64,000 nt of DNA from JAAFJU01 sp043764895 (GCA_043764895.1 JAYUJY010000190.1:1-64000); one strand, 5' to 3'; positions 9,203-18,774 are shown, numbered from the stretch's first letter. The notes: generated by a model from the letters alone, not told the origin. Made by a program: numbers and translations.

Positions 9203-9384
9203 AGGTAATAGCAGGTGGGTTAGGGATGTTCGGTTGACCTGTGCCTATACTATCCATGCCAACCCACCTAGACCCTATTTAGGCGCGTGTTTTTGCCTAA
9301 TCTTTGAACTGTCGTCCCTTTTATGAAGTTCAGATGCGCATTTTTACCCGTCTCCTGATATTTTTCTAAGAATCAATTTAATTT

Positions 9385-10347
9385 TTATACTTTTAACGAA
9401 GGAACATCGGCAAAGAGTGCGTTCATTTCTTCCAAGGTGATGTCGTTATTAACTTCAAAAGTCTCGTCAAACGGGTCACCAAAAAGGGTGTCGAGTGTCA
9501 TCTCTCGATCGCCGAGAGCAGTCTCTGGCGAAAACCGAACGGCGGTCTCTGGGTGAGGCAAGATAGGAAGTTCTGTTTCAGGGTTCGATCGGGCCTCGGA
9601 TGGGCGGGTCTCGGATGTTTTTTGCGTTTCGGGTGGTTTGGGGGCTTCAGAGGCAAGGGCTGAGAAAGGACTCTGAATCGGCGCGGCGCGGTCAGGGGGG
9701 ACTGTTGTGAGATTGGCAGTGGAATTGGCGGCTAGCTCTCGACCCATTTGCTGGGCAAGGTGGTTGATGAGGGCTGAAAAGAGAACTTCTCCTTGGTAGC
9801 CTAGATTGTGCATTCGATCGAGACCTTGATGCAGCGTCGTTTGGTAAACCTCTACATTCTTTTGCATGGAGGTGAAGGCAATCTGAAGGCTGCTATCCAT
9901 GCTGGACAGGAGGAAGTCGGTGCGATCGTGGAGGGCACTGAGCTGTTCTATTTGACGGGTGTCTGAATCTGAAGTTGGATCTAAAGTCAGCGTCTTTTGA
10001 GCCGGGGCTTGGGTCAGGGCTGAGAGGAATTTGACTTCTTCACGGAGGGCATCTCGTTGGGCGATCAGGGCTGCGACTTCCAGCTTGACAGAATCGGGGT
10101 GGAGGTGGGGCGGTGGGAGTGGACGCATGAGAGCTTGCGATGGATGGGGTGCGATCGGCGCTAGTTCGGGGGTTGCTGGGCGATGGTCCGATCGCTGCTG
10201 CATCAAGAGAAAATCCCGAACGCGGTCTAACATTTGGCGTTGGTCATGAAGCTGGGTGAAAAGATTCCAGAGTCTCCAACGTCCCGTGCGGCGCAGAACG
10301 CGATCGAGTTCGTTAATCATAGATTGAATCTGGTCGGCTTGATACAT
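9385..10347 (-). CDS. Uncharacterised cyanobacterial protein, Pro/Ser/Thr-rich C-terminus
   Basis: 320 residues from the ATG at 10347, with GAGGA about 14 bp upstream. I do not recognise a named domain. The N-terminal 50 residues (ADQIQSMINELDRVLRRTGR) and residues about 75-200 are helical, with heptad-like spacing and repeated Gln/Met/His. The following 80 residues are disordered (PKPPETQKTSETRPSEARSN), and the acidic tail (TLDTLFGDPFDETFEVNNDI) may be a short docking motif. No signal peptide or membrane helix is seen. It is divergent from the Crp-like regulator gene. Confidence 0.65.
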   Translation of the reverse strand: MYQADQIQSMINELDRVLRRTGRWRLWNLFTQLHDQRQMLDRVRDFLLMQQRSDHRPATPELAPIAPHPSQALMRPLPPPHLHPDSVKLEVAALIAQRDALREEVKFLSALTQAPAQKTLTLDPTSDSDTRQIEQLSALHDRTDFLLSSMDSSLQIAFTSMQKNVEVYQTTLHQGLDRMHNLGYQGEVLFSALINHLAQQMGRELAANSTANLTTVPPDRAAPIQSPFSALASEAPKPPETQKTSETRPSEARSNPETELPILPHPETAVRFSPETALGDREMTLDTLFGDPFDETFEVNNDITLEEMNALFADVPSLKV

Positions 10348-10628
10348 CACAGGAATAATCCTCTTGACGGGGGTGAGGGTTGGATGGGAAGGGTCTATTT
10401 GGAATCTGAAACTAGAGTTTTGAACTGGAATCTGGAACTTTATCACCACAGAATTCCCCGTTTGAACCCAACTCAATCAGGAATCTCATTGAATAAAAAC
10501 AACCGACTCGCCTCTGTCAATCCAGGCTATCCTTAGGGTGAGATGGAGTTGGCAAGGGGCGTGGCCAGGGTAACCCGTAGACGGGCTAAGTGACTTTATT
10601 CTCAACAGATTTGTCTGGAGTGGGTGGT

Positions 10629-11327
10629 ATGGACGATTGGCATTTGCGCGAAGCACAACGGGACGCCTCGATTCGATCGGCTCCATTTTTTGAGGGATTG
10701 CCGACTGAGGCCGTAGAGAAGGCGATCGCCCATGTGGTGATGCGCAATCATCCGGCCAATCAAGTGATGCTGCTGGAAAATGACTGGGGTAGCTCGGTGT
10801 ACTTCATCTTGAGCGGATGGGTGAAGATTCGCACTTACAACATGGATGGGAAGGAAGTCACGTTGAATATTTTGGGCAAGGGGGAGTTGTTTGGTGAGAT
10901 GGCTCCCTTGGATGAAGTGCCGCGATCGACGGATGTGATTACGCTTGTGCCGACGTTGATTGGCAGTATGCCGTCGCAGGATTTTGTGGCATTTTTGAGT
11001 ACGGAACCGCAGGCGGGTATTCGGCTGGCGAAGCTGATGGCACGAAGGTTGCGTCAGGTTAACCGTCGCCTGCGCCTGCGCGAGTCTGACAGTATGTCTA
11101 GGGTTGTGGATGTGATTTTGTTCTTGGCGGATGGTCAGGGGGTGAAGGTAGCAGGCGGCGTAGAGGTGCCGAATTTGCCGCACCGTGAGTTGAGTAGTCT
11201 GAGTGGACTGGCGCGGGAAACGGTGACTCGGGTCTTGAGTAAGCTGGAGAAAAAGTCGTTGATTGAGCGCGATCGAGATCTAATTATAATTCCTGATCTT
11301 AATGCGTTAGAGAAATTGATGTTTTAG
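10629..11327 (+). CDS. Crp/Fnr family transcriptional regulator
   Basis: 232 residues from the ATG at 10629, preceded by GGAG at suitable spacing. The N-terminal cyclic-nucleotide-binding fold holds VYFILSGWVKI and GELFGEMAPLDEVPRSTDV; the GE...R-S/T pattern resembles cAMP-contacting residues of Crp. The C-terminal winged helix has LSGLARETVTRVLSKLEKK as its recognition helix. It may therefore be a cAMP-responsive SYCRP-type regulator rather than NtcA, which has a different effector loop; I cannot decide from motifs alone. The TAG stop lies at the left end of a dispersed palindromic repeat. Confidence 0.88.
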   Translation: MDDWHLREAQRDASIRSAPFFEGLPTEAVEKAIAHVVMRNHPANQVMLLENDWGSSVYFILSGWVKIRTYNMDGKEVTLNILGKGELFGEMAPLDEVPRSTDVITLVPTLIGSMPSQDFVAFLSTEPQAGIRLAKLMARRLRQVNRRLRLRESDSMSRVVDVILFLADGQGVKVAGGVEVPNLPHRELSSLSGLARETVTRVLSKLEKKSLIERDRDLIIIPDLNALEKLMF

Positions 11328-11503
11328 TAGTCTGCGGCTTAAATAACCCAGCGATTCAACTCTTCCTCGTTGGGTTTGGGGCACGGCAAGCCATGCCCCT
11401 ACGGTCTCTGGAAAGATAGATTTGTAGGGGCATGGCACGCCGTGCCCCAAACCCAACGAAGAGGTTCTAAATACCTGGCTTATTTACACCGCATGATACT
11501 AGC
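11325..11503. repeat. Dispersed palindromic element, copy A
   Basis: The left arm TAGTAGTCTGCGGCTTAAAT is followed by GTTGGGTTTGGGGCACGGC, an inner pair CATGCCCCTAC / GTAGGGGCATGG, and the reverse complement GCCGTGCCCCAAACCCAAC, ending in a weaker right arm that finishes ...CTAG. The TAG of the left end is the stop of the Crp-like gene and the right-end CTA is the stop of ppx, so the element fills the whole space between these convergent genes. Confidence 0.85.
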
Positions 11504-13178
11504 CATCATTTTGGAGTCCAGGTTCTGTCATGAGCTTCGCACTGAGGGTCAGCCGAAAGGCTCGTTCAAAGCTTGGCTTTTTATAATCTAGGCTCCAAAG
11601 TTCTAGAGCGCAGGGATCTTGGGGGTCTTTCGGGTAGATTTCTATGATGACGGCTTGGTTGTCGATGTTGAGCTTGATGGCAAAGCGATCGATGGCTCCG
11701 ATTTGCCTCCGATCGAGTGCGACGGCGATGCGAAGGAGGGGACTCAGTTGGTCGATTATTTTTCGATCGCGGCTGCTATTGAGATTTCGGTAGCTTTCAT
11801 GCTTTTGTTTTTTTGGATAACTTTTGCGATGATATCGGGCGAGATTAGCGATGACGTTAATTTCATTTTCAGTGAATCCTAACAGCTCTGCATTGCGGAT
11901 GAGATAGTATGAGTGTTTGTGATGCGAAGCGTGATTAATGTGATGTCCGCAGTTGTGTAAAATTGCAGCCGCCCATAGCAATTCACGTTCTTCTGTATCC
12001 CATTCATGGAGCCAGTTCTGAGTTTGGTCGAACAAGCTAAGGGCAAATTTAGCTACTCGATCGCTATGTTCTAAATTGACGTTGAATTTTTTGGCATTTT
12101 TATAGACGCTGCGTTCTCGAACGGAGGCTTGAAATCGGAGACGGTTTTCAATCAGGCCATGGGTAATCATCCAATCCACAATCACCCCTTCTCGAAGCGA
12201 TCGTTCACAGATGCGCAGATTACTCAAGTTGAGCTGAGTCATGACTTCATGCAAAATCATGGCCCCTGCCAAAATAATTTCGGCGCGGCGATCGTTCATG
12301 CCCGGAATACTGACGCGTTCAGCATATTTCATCCGACGAAGTTTCTCAATCCAATTGGCAAGCTGGTTCCGGGTAAATTGATAGCCATTCAGGGGATTGG
12401 GGACGGTGCCGAGGGATTCGCGGGCTTGGAGAGTCGCTAGGGCTTCGATGGTGCCGGATGTGCCGACGAGCCGGAGGACTTCGAGCGGCTGTATTTTCGA
12501 TCGGATTTCTTCAATGGGACGTTCGAGCATTCCGCGAATGTAGGCTTGAAGCGCCGTGAATTCGGAGTTGCTAATGGGGTCCGTGGTGATGTATTCGCGG
12601 GTCAGTCGGACGGCTCCAATTTTGGTGCTGGATAACGATCGTGCTTCGTTGCCATCGCCCAAAATAAGCTCCGTCGAGCCGCCGCCAATGTCAATAATCA
12701 GGTGCGGTTTGTCATTGAGACTCATGCCCGATAGAACGCCTAGATAAATCCGCCGAGCTTCTTCAGATCCCGCGATCAAATTAATGGAAAGTCCGAGTTC
12801 GGTTTCAACTTGGGCTAAGAACTCGCCGCCGTTTGGGGCTTCTCGGACGGCACTGGTGGCAACGGCAATAATATCGGTTACTTGTAAACTTTTGGCAATG
12901 TCTTGACAGCGACGTAGGGCGATCATGGCCCGTTCGATCGCGAGAGGGGTCAGATTTCCGCTAGCGCTGTCGCGATCGCCCAATCGAACGGTACTTTTAT
13001 CGCGGGAAATGATGGTGAATGCGGGAATATCCGGCTGGATTTTGGCAACGACCATGTGGATGGAGTTGGTCCCTACGTCTATGGCGGCCAGCATGATGTC
13101 ACGGCGTGTAGGATTGCCGCGTGTGAGATCGCAGCTTAAGGTGCTGGGTAAATCATCCGACGGAGTTAAATCAGACAC
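11499..13178 (-). CDS. ppx: Exopolyphosphatase / Ppx-GppA family phosphatase
   Basis: 559 residues from the GTG at 13178, chosen because GGAGG sits 7 bp upstream; a TTG 11 codons earlier lacks this. The actin-like ATPase fold begins MLAAIDVGTNSIHMVVAKI, and LIIDIGGGSTELILGDG is the second phosphate-binding loop. The C-terminal half (about residues 315-500) is an HD-type domain with AAILHNCGHHINHASHH. The protein hydrolyses terminal phosphate from polyphosphate and possibly pppGpp. It is divergent from the solanesyltransferase gene. Confidence 0.92.
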   Translation of the reverse strand: MSDLTPSDDLPSTLSCDLTRGNPTRRDIMLAAIDVGTNSIHMVVAKIQPDIPAFTIISRDKSTVRLGDRDSASGNLTPLAIERAMIALRRCQDIAKSLQVTDIIAVATSAVREAPNGGEFLAQVETELGLSINLIAGSEEARRIYLGVLSGMSLNDKPHLIIDIGGGSTELILGDGNEARSLSSTKIGAVRLTREYITTDPISNSEFTALQAYIRGMLERPIEEIRSKIQPLEVLRLVGTSGTIEALATLQARESLGTVPNPLNGYQFTRNQLANWIEKLRRMKYAERVSIPGMNDRRAEIILAGAMILHEVMTQLNLSNLRICERSLREGVIVDWMITHGLIENRLRFQASVRERSVYKNAKKFNVNLEHSDRVAKFALSLFDQTQNWLHEWDTEERELLWAAAILHNCGHHINHASHHKHSYYLIRNAELLGFTENEINVIANLARYHRKSYPKKQKHESYRNLNSSRDRKIIDQLSPLLRIAVALDRRQIGAIDRFAIKLNIDNQAVIIEIYPKDPQDPCALELWSLDYKKPSFERAFRLTLSAKLMTEPGLQNDG

Positions 13179-13308
13179 AAGAATGCCTCCAGGAGCAAGC
13201 AGGACACACAAGAATCAGAGGCGGTAAAGTCGAACCCTCCGCATCGCTAAAATTCTATCTTGATCAGGTATCCTACTATGACGTGACTGGATCAGGAAAA
13301 TTTGAATC

Positions 13309-14295
13309 ATGCGGACCCCAAAACCCCGGAACTTGACGACTGGAGAGGCCTCAGACCCCGCTATGAGCCAGTCTACGGGCCAATCTACAGGTCGCCAATC
13401 TACACAATCTACAGCCAGTGCGATCGTCCGTCTTTTGCGATGGGACAAACCAGAAGGCCGTCTGATTTTGATGCAGCCTGCACTGTGGGCGCTTTTTTTG
13501 GCCGCAAAGGGGAATCCGCCCGGTTTGTTAGTCCTTGTAGTGATCTTGGGATCGCTGGCCACGAGTGCGGCGGGGTGCGTGGTCAATGATCTGTGGGATC
13601 GCAATATCGATCCTAAAGTTGAACGGACGAAAAATCGTCCGCTGGCGTCACGGGCGCTGTCTGTCAAGGTTGGTGTGGGTGTGATGCTGGTGGGTTTTTT
13701 GTGTGCGTACGGGCTGACGAGTTTTTTGAATCCATTGACGTTTTGGCTGTGTGTGGCGGCGGTTCCGGTGATCGTGATTTATCCGGGGATGAAGCGGGTG
13801 TTTCCGGTGCCGCAGGTGGTGCTGGCGATCGCTTGGGGGTTTGCGGTGCTGATTTCGTGGAGTGCGGTGAGTTGCGGGAGTGTGGCCGCTGCAACGGACT
13901 GTTTGGGGACGGAAAACTGGATTTTGTGGGCGGCGACGGTGTTTTGGACGTTGGGGTTTGATACGGTGTATGCGATGTCCGATCGGGAGGACGATCGGCG
14001 GTTGGGGGTGAAGTCCAGTGCGTTATTTTTTGGGAAATATGCGCCTCAGGCAGTGGGAACGTTTTATTTGATAACGGCGTTGCTACTGGCGAAACTCGGT
14101 CAGGTGATGAATTTGGGCTGGGCGTACTGGGCCTGTTGGGGGATTGCGACGGTGATTTGGGCATGGCAGTCGATGAAGCTGACGGAACCCCGGATTCCCC
14201 ATCGGTTTTATGCGGAAGGGTTTCGGCAAAATGTGGCGATCGGCTTTATTTTGCTAGCTGGAATGATTGCGGGCGTTTGGCAGGTGGGAGGTTAG
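13309..14295 (+). CDS. plqA: 4-hydroxybenzoate solanesyltransferase (plastoquinone synthesis)
   Basis: 328 residues from the ATG at 13309, with AGGA upstream; ATG 13363 is an alternative that removes a Ser/Thr-rich lead. A UbiA-type membrane prenyltransferase that attaches the solanesyl chain to 4-hydroxybenzoate, the first membrane step of cyanobacterial plastoquinone synthesis. The first Asp-rich motif is NDLWDRNID and the second is DREDDRRLGVKS; about eight hydrophobic helices are visible. It lies 5 bp before nei. Confidence 0.88.
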   Translation: MRTPKPRNLTTGEASDPAMSQSTGQSTGRQSTQSTASAIVRLLRWDKPEGRLILMQPALWALFLAAKGNPPGLLVLVVILGSLATSAAGCVVNDLWDRNIDPKVERTKNRPLASRALSVKVGVGVMLVGFLCAYGLTSFLNPLTFWLCVAAVPVIVIYPGMKRVFPVPQVVLAIAWGFAVLISWSAVSCGSVAAATDCLGTENWILWAATVFWTLGFDTVYAMSDREDDRRLGVKSSALFFGKYAPQAVGTFYLITALLLAKLGQVMNLGWAYWACWGIATVIWAWQSMKLTEPRIPHRFYAEGFRQNVAIGFILLAGMIAGVWQVGG

Positions 14296-14300
14296 TTTAG

Positions 14301-15122
14301 ATGCCGGAAGGTCCAGAGATTAAGCTCGCTGCCGATCGGATTGCGAAGGCCGTAGTCGATCAACCGTTGACCGAAGTTTTTTTTGCGTTTGAGTCATTAA
14401 AGTCCTATGAAGACGTGTTTGTAGGCGAGAAGGTGGTCGCGATCAAACCTCGGGGAAAAGCGTTGCTGACTCGCTTCAGTAATGGACTAAGTATTTATAG
14501 TCACAACCAACTTTACGGCGTTTGGTATGTTCGCAAAGCTCAGAGTTTCCCGGTGACGAATCGACAGCTTCGACTAGCATTACACACCGAGAAGAAATCG
14601 GCGTTACTGTACAGCGCCTCGGATATTTTGGTGCTCAATGATGATGAAGTGGCTGGACATCCGTTTCTCAATCGGCTCGGTCCTGATGTTTTGGATGAAT
14701 CGGTGACAGTGGAACAGGTTCTGGATAGGCTTATAGCTAAAAAGTATATGCGACGCGGTTTTCCGACGCTGCTGTTAGACCAAAACTTCCTGTGTGGACT
14801 CGGTAACTATTTGCGCAGTGAGATTTTGTTTCTAGCCGGGGTTTATCCGACCAAACGTCCGATCGACTGCACGCCTGATCAACTTGAGAAACTAGCCCGC
14901 GCTTGCATTGAAGTGCCTCGGCAATCCTATGAAACTAAAGGCATCACAAATGATTTGTCGGTGGCCTTGGCTTTGAAAGCTGAAGGGAAACCTCGGTGGT
15001 TTTATCGGCACTGGGTTTTTTCGAGGATGAATCAACCGTGTTATGCGTGCGGCGATCGGATTGTGAAGGATGAAGTGGGGGGACGACGAGTGTACTTCTG
15101 TCCGACGTGTCAGGTTGAATAG
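14301..15122 (+). CDS. nei: Endonuclease VIII (Nei), Fpg/Nei family DNA glycosylase
   Basis: 273 residues. It starts MPEGPEIKLAADRIAKA: the N-terminal Pro is the Schiff-base nucleophile after Met removal and E3 is the general acid. Nei-like rather than Fpg-like features are the EIKLAAD start and the helix-two-turn-helix region FLCGLGNYLRSEIL. The C-terminal zinc finger is complete (CYACGDRI ... YFCPTCQ). It removes oxidised pyrimidines and cuts the abasic site. It is probably co-transcribed with the upstream prenyltransferase. Confidence 0.92.
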   Translation: MPEGPEIKLAADRIAKAVVDQPLTEVFFAFESLKSYEDVFVGEKVVAIKPRGKALLTRFSNGLSIYSHNQLYGVWYVRKAQSFPVTNRQLRLALHTEKKSALLYSASDILVLNDDEVAGHPFLNRLGPDVLDESVTVEQVLDRLIAKKYMRRGFPTLLLDQNFLCGLGNYLRSEILFLAGVYPTKRPIDCTPDQLEKLARACIEVPRQSYETKGITNDLSVALALKAEGKPRWFYRHWVFSRMNQPCYACGDRIVKDEVGGRRVYFCPTCQVE

Positions 15123-15137
15123 TGAGGAATGTCTGTT

Positions 15138-15169
15138 TTGAAATCAATTAAACTTGAAATCAATTAAAT
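15138..15169. repeat. Short direct repeat downstream of nei
   Basis: Two copies of TTGAAATCAATTAAA stand almost back to back between the nei stop and palindromic element copy B. No function is evident. Confidence 0.6.
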
Positions 15170-15321
15170 ATAGAGCATTGAGCTATTCTTCGTTGGGTTT
15201 GGGGAACGGCATGGCCATGCCCCTACAGATCCGGGTTTCAGAGATTGTAGGGGCATGGCTCGCCGTGCCCCAAACCTAACGAGAAGTTGAATCGCTGGAT
15301 TATTTAACGCTAACAACTACA
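15165..15321. repeat. Dispersed palindromic element, copy B
   Basis: The central hairpin is GTTGGGTTTGGGGAACGGC ... GCCGTGCCCCAAACCTAAC, with the inner pair ATGCCCCTAC / GTAGGGGCATGG. The left arm is eroded; the right arm reads on the minus strand TAGTTGTTAGCGTTAAATAA and supplies the last codons and the TAG stop of the methyltransferase gene. It lies between convergent genes. Confidence 0.8.
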
Positions 15322-16086
15322 AACATAGTAAAGCCACATATCCGTGTTGTTCGCACGATCGGATTCTGTCACCAGTTCCACGTCATTGCGCCAAGAGTAC
15401 ACTTGGATATTTTTAAAGTTTTCCGTGAGCTGATTGATCTGTTCTTGGGGACGAATGTAGTAAGTTTCTAAGCTAAAATTGTGGGATTCATCTTTGACGA
15501 TCGCATAACTCAACCCCTTGACTTGCCTAGGGTTCAATGGTTGATTCAGCACCCGGAGAATCGCTAGCATGACGAGATTGGTATAGGTTGCGATCGGATT
15601 AAAGGACCACTGGGATTTGAAATCAAACGCGCGATCGAAGCCTTGAAGGTTGTGGCTAGAGAAACAGAAGATTGCACCCGTTACGCCGACGCGATGGATT
15701 TCGGTGAGAATGCGAAGACGATCGGTGTGGGATACATAATCAATGCCGTTGAAGCTAAACAAAATAAAATCAAATGAATCGTCCTCGAAGCGGCTTAGAT
15801 CTCGTGCGTCACACACTTGAAAGGTCGGTTTGGAAAACGTTGGAAAACGGATTCGACAGGCATCGATCATTTCAGACGACACGTCAATGCCAACATAACT
15901 CGCAGCGCAAGGTTGAAAATGTTTTGTCGTCCGTCCTGCGCCTACCCCGATGTCTAGCATTCTGAAGCGGGGAAGCTGTTCAGAGTAGCGATCGAGAATC
16001 ATCTGTTCGGCAGGCTGAAGCGCATTGAGTTGCGTGTAATAATTAACAATGCTGGTGGTTCCATACGTCTGTTGGTTGCGATTCAT
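15310..16086 (-). CDS. Class I SAM-dependent methyltransferase
   Basis: 258 residues from the ATG at 16086 (MNRNQQTYGTTSIVNYYTQL). SAM-binding motif I is MLDIGVGAGRTTKHF, the acidic ribose-binding end of strand 2 is VGIDVSSEMID, and CDARDLSRFEDDSFD is motif II/III. The start overlaps the stop of the upstream polymerase-like gene in an ATGA arrangement, so the two are translationally coupled. It may methylate a sugar or lipid-linked intermediate of the same pathway; this is inference from context. The last three codons and stop lie inside repeat copy B. Confidence 0.82.
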   Translation of the reverse strand: MNRNQQTYGTTSIVNYYTQLNALQPAEQMILDRYSEQLPRFRMLDIGVGAGRTTKHFQPCAASYVGIDVSSEMIDACRIRFPTFSKPTFQVCDARDLSRFEDDSFDFILFSFNGIDYVSHTDRLRILTEIHRVGVTGAIFCFSSHNLQGFDRAFDFKSQWSFNPIATYTNLVMLAILRVLNQPLNPRQVKGLSYAIVKDESHNFSLETYYIRPQEQINQLTENFKNIQVYSWRNDVELVTESDRANNTDMWLYYVCSC

Positions 16087-17330
16087 CCAGCATTCATCTC
16101 CGCTTGTTTCAAGTCTCGGAACTGCGATCGACGAATGACATCCAAACTGATGGAGCTTCCAATCAACGTCGCAAGCGGAGCCATTGCAAAAATGTACACA
16201 ATAACATTGTCCGTCAACATCAACTGCGCTACCGACAAAATGCCCAACATCGCGCCCAAATGGTAATGCGCCATCGCCCGATCGTGAGTATCCGCCCACA
16301 ACCAATTGCGAAACGTCAGCCCCACCAAGCTAAAAAAGCTCGTTAGCCACACTGCCGCACCCACATAGCCAAAATCATGAGTCAGCCGCAAATAATCATT
16401 GTGTGGATGTCCCCCCGCCGTCTTATTTACTCGCCCAATAGGAATTTCCACTGAACCCGGACCATGGCCAAAAAGCGGGGCGAGTTCAATAGAATTTTGC
16501 ACGGCCAGCCACATTTGATCGCGCCCTGCGGTGTTCACTTTTAGGCCGCCAATGCTGCCACTGTCGCCCTTTTCGGTGAATCGATCGCGAATGGGTTGCA
16601 CATAGGTAAAGCTCAAATAAGCCACCAGCGCAATCATTCCAACCCACAGCCCCAACCGCAGCCAACCCTCGGGTTTGTGGGGCGAAAACCGGGACAACGG
16701 GTACAAAATCAGGGCAATCACCGTCGCCGTCCGCGAAAAACTTAGCGCCACACAAATGGTCATAGCAATGGCGATCGCCCCCGCATAGGGCACCTTATAG
16801 CGCCAAGCCGACAGCGCAAAGGGCAACATCGCCACCACAAAAGCCGCAAAGGCCCGTGCCCCCATCGTAAAATCGGAACCCGGTCCCTTGACCATAATGC
16901 CAAGGCTATAGGCTGCCGTTGCGATCGCCACCGTACTCAAGAACCCATGACGCACAAACCAAGGCAGCACCGGATTTTCGAGCACCACGCAAGCACTCAG
17001 CAGCATTAGCCCAATGAACACGCCGTAGCTGAGCAAATTCTGCACGCTGTTTTGAAAACTAACGCCTGAGAAGGGGAGATTTGCGACTAAAGAATAAATT
17101 CCCAAACTCAAGAAGATTAAATATCCCAGTCCGCTTAAGATTAGTTTTTTAGGGAACTGGCGAGAATTTAAAAGCAGTAGAACGCAGCCAATATTCGCAA
17201 CGATCGTCACTCCAGCCAAGGCTGTAACAGGTCCCAACGACAATCGCCGCACCCCATCCGTCAACCCACACAGAATCAAAATGCTGGTGATCAAAATTTC
17301 TCGAAGACCGATTTTAGACGGGAAAAGCAT
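16083..17330 (-). CDS. O-antigen ligase / Wzy-type polymerase-like membrane protein
   Basis: 415 residues with about ten hydrophobic segments and a large loop near residues 240-320. That loop holds NTAGRDQMWLAVQNSIELA, FGHGPGSVEIPI and GGHPHNDYLRLTHDFG, the conserved features of the Wzy_C/O-antigen ligase family (Arg/Gly and His-Asn motifs in the periplasmic loop). It probably polymerises or ligates lipid-linked oligosaccharide at the outer face of the plasma membrane. The gene forms an operon with the methyltransferase. Confidence 0.85.
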   Translation of the reverse strand: MLFPSKIGLREILITSILILCGLTDGVRRLSLGPVTALAGVTIVANIGCVLLLLNSRQFPKKLILSGLGYLIFLSLGIYSLVANLPFSGVSFQNSVQNLLSYGVFIGLMLLSACVVLENPVLPWFVRHGFLSTVAIATAAYSLGIMVKGPGSDFTMGARAFAAFVVAMLPFALSAWRYKVPYAGAIAIAMTICVALSFSRTATVIALILYPLSRFSPHKPEGWLRLGLWVGMIALVAYLSFTYVQPIRDRFTEKGDSGSIGGLKVNTAGRDQMWLAVQNSIELAPLFGHGPGSVEIPIGRVNKTAGGHPHNDYLRLTHDFGYVGAAVWLTSFFSLVGLTFRNWLWADTHDRAMAHYHLGAMLGILSVAQLMLTDNVIVYIFAMAPLATLIGSSISLDVIRRSQFRDLKQAEMNAG

Positions 17331-17360
17331 GACGGTTGAATTTCAGGTGAAAAGGGCAGC

Positions 17361-17484
17361 TAGTACTACGCGGAATAAATAAGATTCTGTACCCCCTCCT
17401 CGTTAGGTTTGGGGCATGGCCATGCCGTGCCCCAAACCCAACGAGGAGGCGTTGAATCGCAATTATTTAAGCCACAGACGACTA
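17361..17484. repeat. Dispersed palindromic element, copy C (short form)
   Basis: Left arm TAGTACTACGCGGAATAAAT, then CTCCTCGTTAGGTTTGGGGC and its complement GCCCCAAACCCAACGAGGAG with only a few bases between, so the inner GTAGGGG part is absent. The right arm ends ...ACGACTAG, whose CTA is the stop of the GT4 gene. Total about 124 bp. Confidence 0.85.
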
Positions 17485-18774
17485 GGTTGAAACTTTAGCA
17501 TTGCGGGACTGATCCAGCGTCTCATAAAGGCGACTATAAATCTGTCCCCGAACCTCCCACCGATAAAATTCTCGCACGCGCGCCTGCCCAGCCACGCCCA
17601 TCGATCGCCGCCTGTCGCCATCCTGTGCCAACTCCGTCATCGCCTCAGCCAACTCCTGAACGGCTTGAGGCGGATCTATAGCCCTCACCCGAATGCCTGT
17701 CTCAGGCGTCACTTGAACACTTGGCCCACCCACATCCAAACACACGATCGGCAATCCCGCCGCCATAGCCTCAATACAAACCGTGGGCGAAAAATCATGC
17801 AAACTGGGATGCACAAACACATCACAGTCGGCCATCATTTGCAACGCCTGCGACCTCGGAAGATTACCCAAAAACTTGATTTGCGAATGGCCCGCCGCAA
17901 TGCCTTGAAGGCCCTCCAGTTCTGATCCACTCCCCACAATCCAATATTCGGCATTCTCTAGCTTCGCCGCCAAAAACGCCCGAATCCCCAAGTGATAGCC
18001 CTTCCAATGAATGAGTCGCCCAACGCTCAAAAATCGCACGGGAGGCTCTTCTTCACGGCTAGCTTCACGGCTGGCTTCACGATCGGATTTCAGCGACTCC
18101 AGTAATTGCCAATCGGCCTCACTCACCGCCGTCAATCCGGGTAAAACTTCTAAGCGCGGGACGTGGAGGGCTTTGAGCCGATCGGCAGTCTCGGGAGTAC
18201 AGGCGAGGGCAATGGCGCTTCGTCGGGCTGTGAGGTGGACAAACGGATCCCACTCGCCAGAAAACCGGGCCACCTGCCGCAAAAATTCATAGAGCTTGCC
18301 CCGCCACCCAAAATCGCGCCAAAAACTCAAGGGCGCAGACTCAGCCCCGCCTACTGGACCCCACACAAAAGGAATCGGCAACAGCGCCAAGAAACTCGGG
18401 GCCGAATACCGAGCGTACGTCGCATGATGAATCACGTCAAACCCGATCGTCCGATGCAGCCGTTTCGCCACAAAATACGCCTTGATTTGCCACAGATAGT
18501 GATGCAAATGCACGTCCCACTGAATGCCTTTTCCGCCCGTCGTCCAGTCATAGACCCACTTAAACGGATCAAGATAAACCCAATGAATATGTAATCCCGA
18601 ATTCAACGCTGATCGATGGGCAAGTTCAGCCTCAATGCCCGATCGATGGGTCTCGGTCGTCAACACCCACACCTCATGCCCCACTCGATGCACCGCACAA
18701 GCCGTCTCCCATCCCACCCCCGGCTCCGATCCCTTGTTCGGTTCACAGGCATACGCCGAAATCAACATCTTCAT
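17482..18774 (-). CDS. Family 4 glycosyltransferase
   Basis: 430 residues. The N-terminus (MKMLISAYACEPNKGSEPGV) is the acceptor-side Rossmann start of GT4 enzymes. The donor-side domain has RFLSVGRLIHWKGYHLGIRA, FLGNLPRSQALQMMADCDVF and the EX7E region SLHDFSPTVCIEAMAAGLPI. It is a retaining transferase acting at the cytoplasmic membrane on a surface glycan. Residues about 235-247 hold a short duplication (EASREASREE) caused by repeated 11-12 bp DNA units at 18049-18085, probably a tolerated loop expansion. Confidence 0.88.
   Translation of the reverse strand: MKMLISAYACEPNKGSEPGVGWETACAVHRVGHEVWVLTTETHRSGIEAELAHRSALNSGLHIHWVYLDPFKWVYDWTTGGKGIQWDVHLHHYLWQIKAYFVAKRLHRTIGFDVIHHATYARYSAPSFLALLPIPFVWGPVGGAESAPLSFWRDFGWRGKLYEFLRQVARFSGEWDPFVHLTARRSAIALACTPETADRLKALHVPRLEVLPGLTAVSEADWQLLESLKSDREASREASREEEPPVRFLSVGRLIHWKGYHLGIRAFLAAKLENAEYWIVGSGSELEGLQGIAAGHSQIKFLGNLPRSQALQMMADCDVFVHPSLHDFSPTVCIEAMAAGLPIVCLDVGGPSVQVTPETGIRVRAIDPPQAVQELAEAMTELAQDGDRRRSMGVAGQARVREFYRWEVRGQIYSRLYETLDQSRNAKVST

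Noticed and set aside
9210..9271. Inverted repeat AGGTGGGTT / AACCCACCT upstream of the sugar transferase
   Set aside because: Only 9 bp with a loop of about 40 bp; too weak to call an operator or terminator.
16087..16305. Longer start of the methyltransferase gene
   Set aside because: It would lie wholly inside the polymerase-like gene in another frame; the ATGA overlap at 16083-16086 is the natural coupled start.
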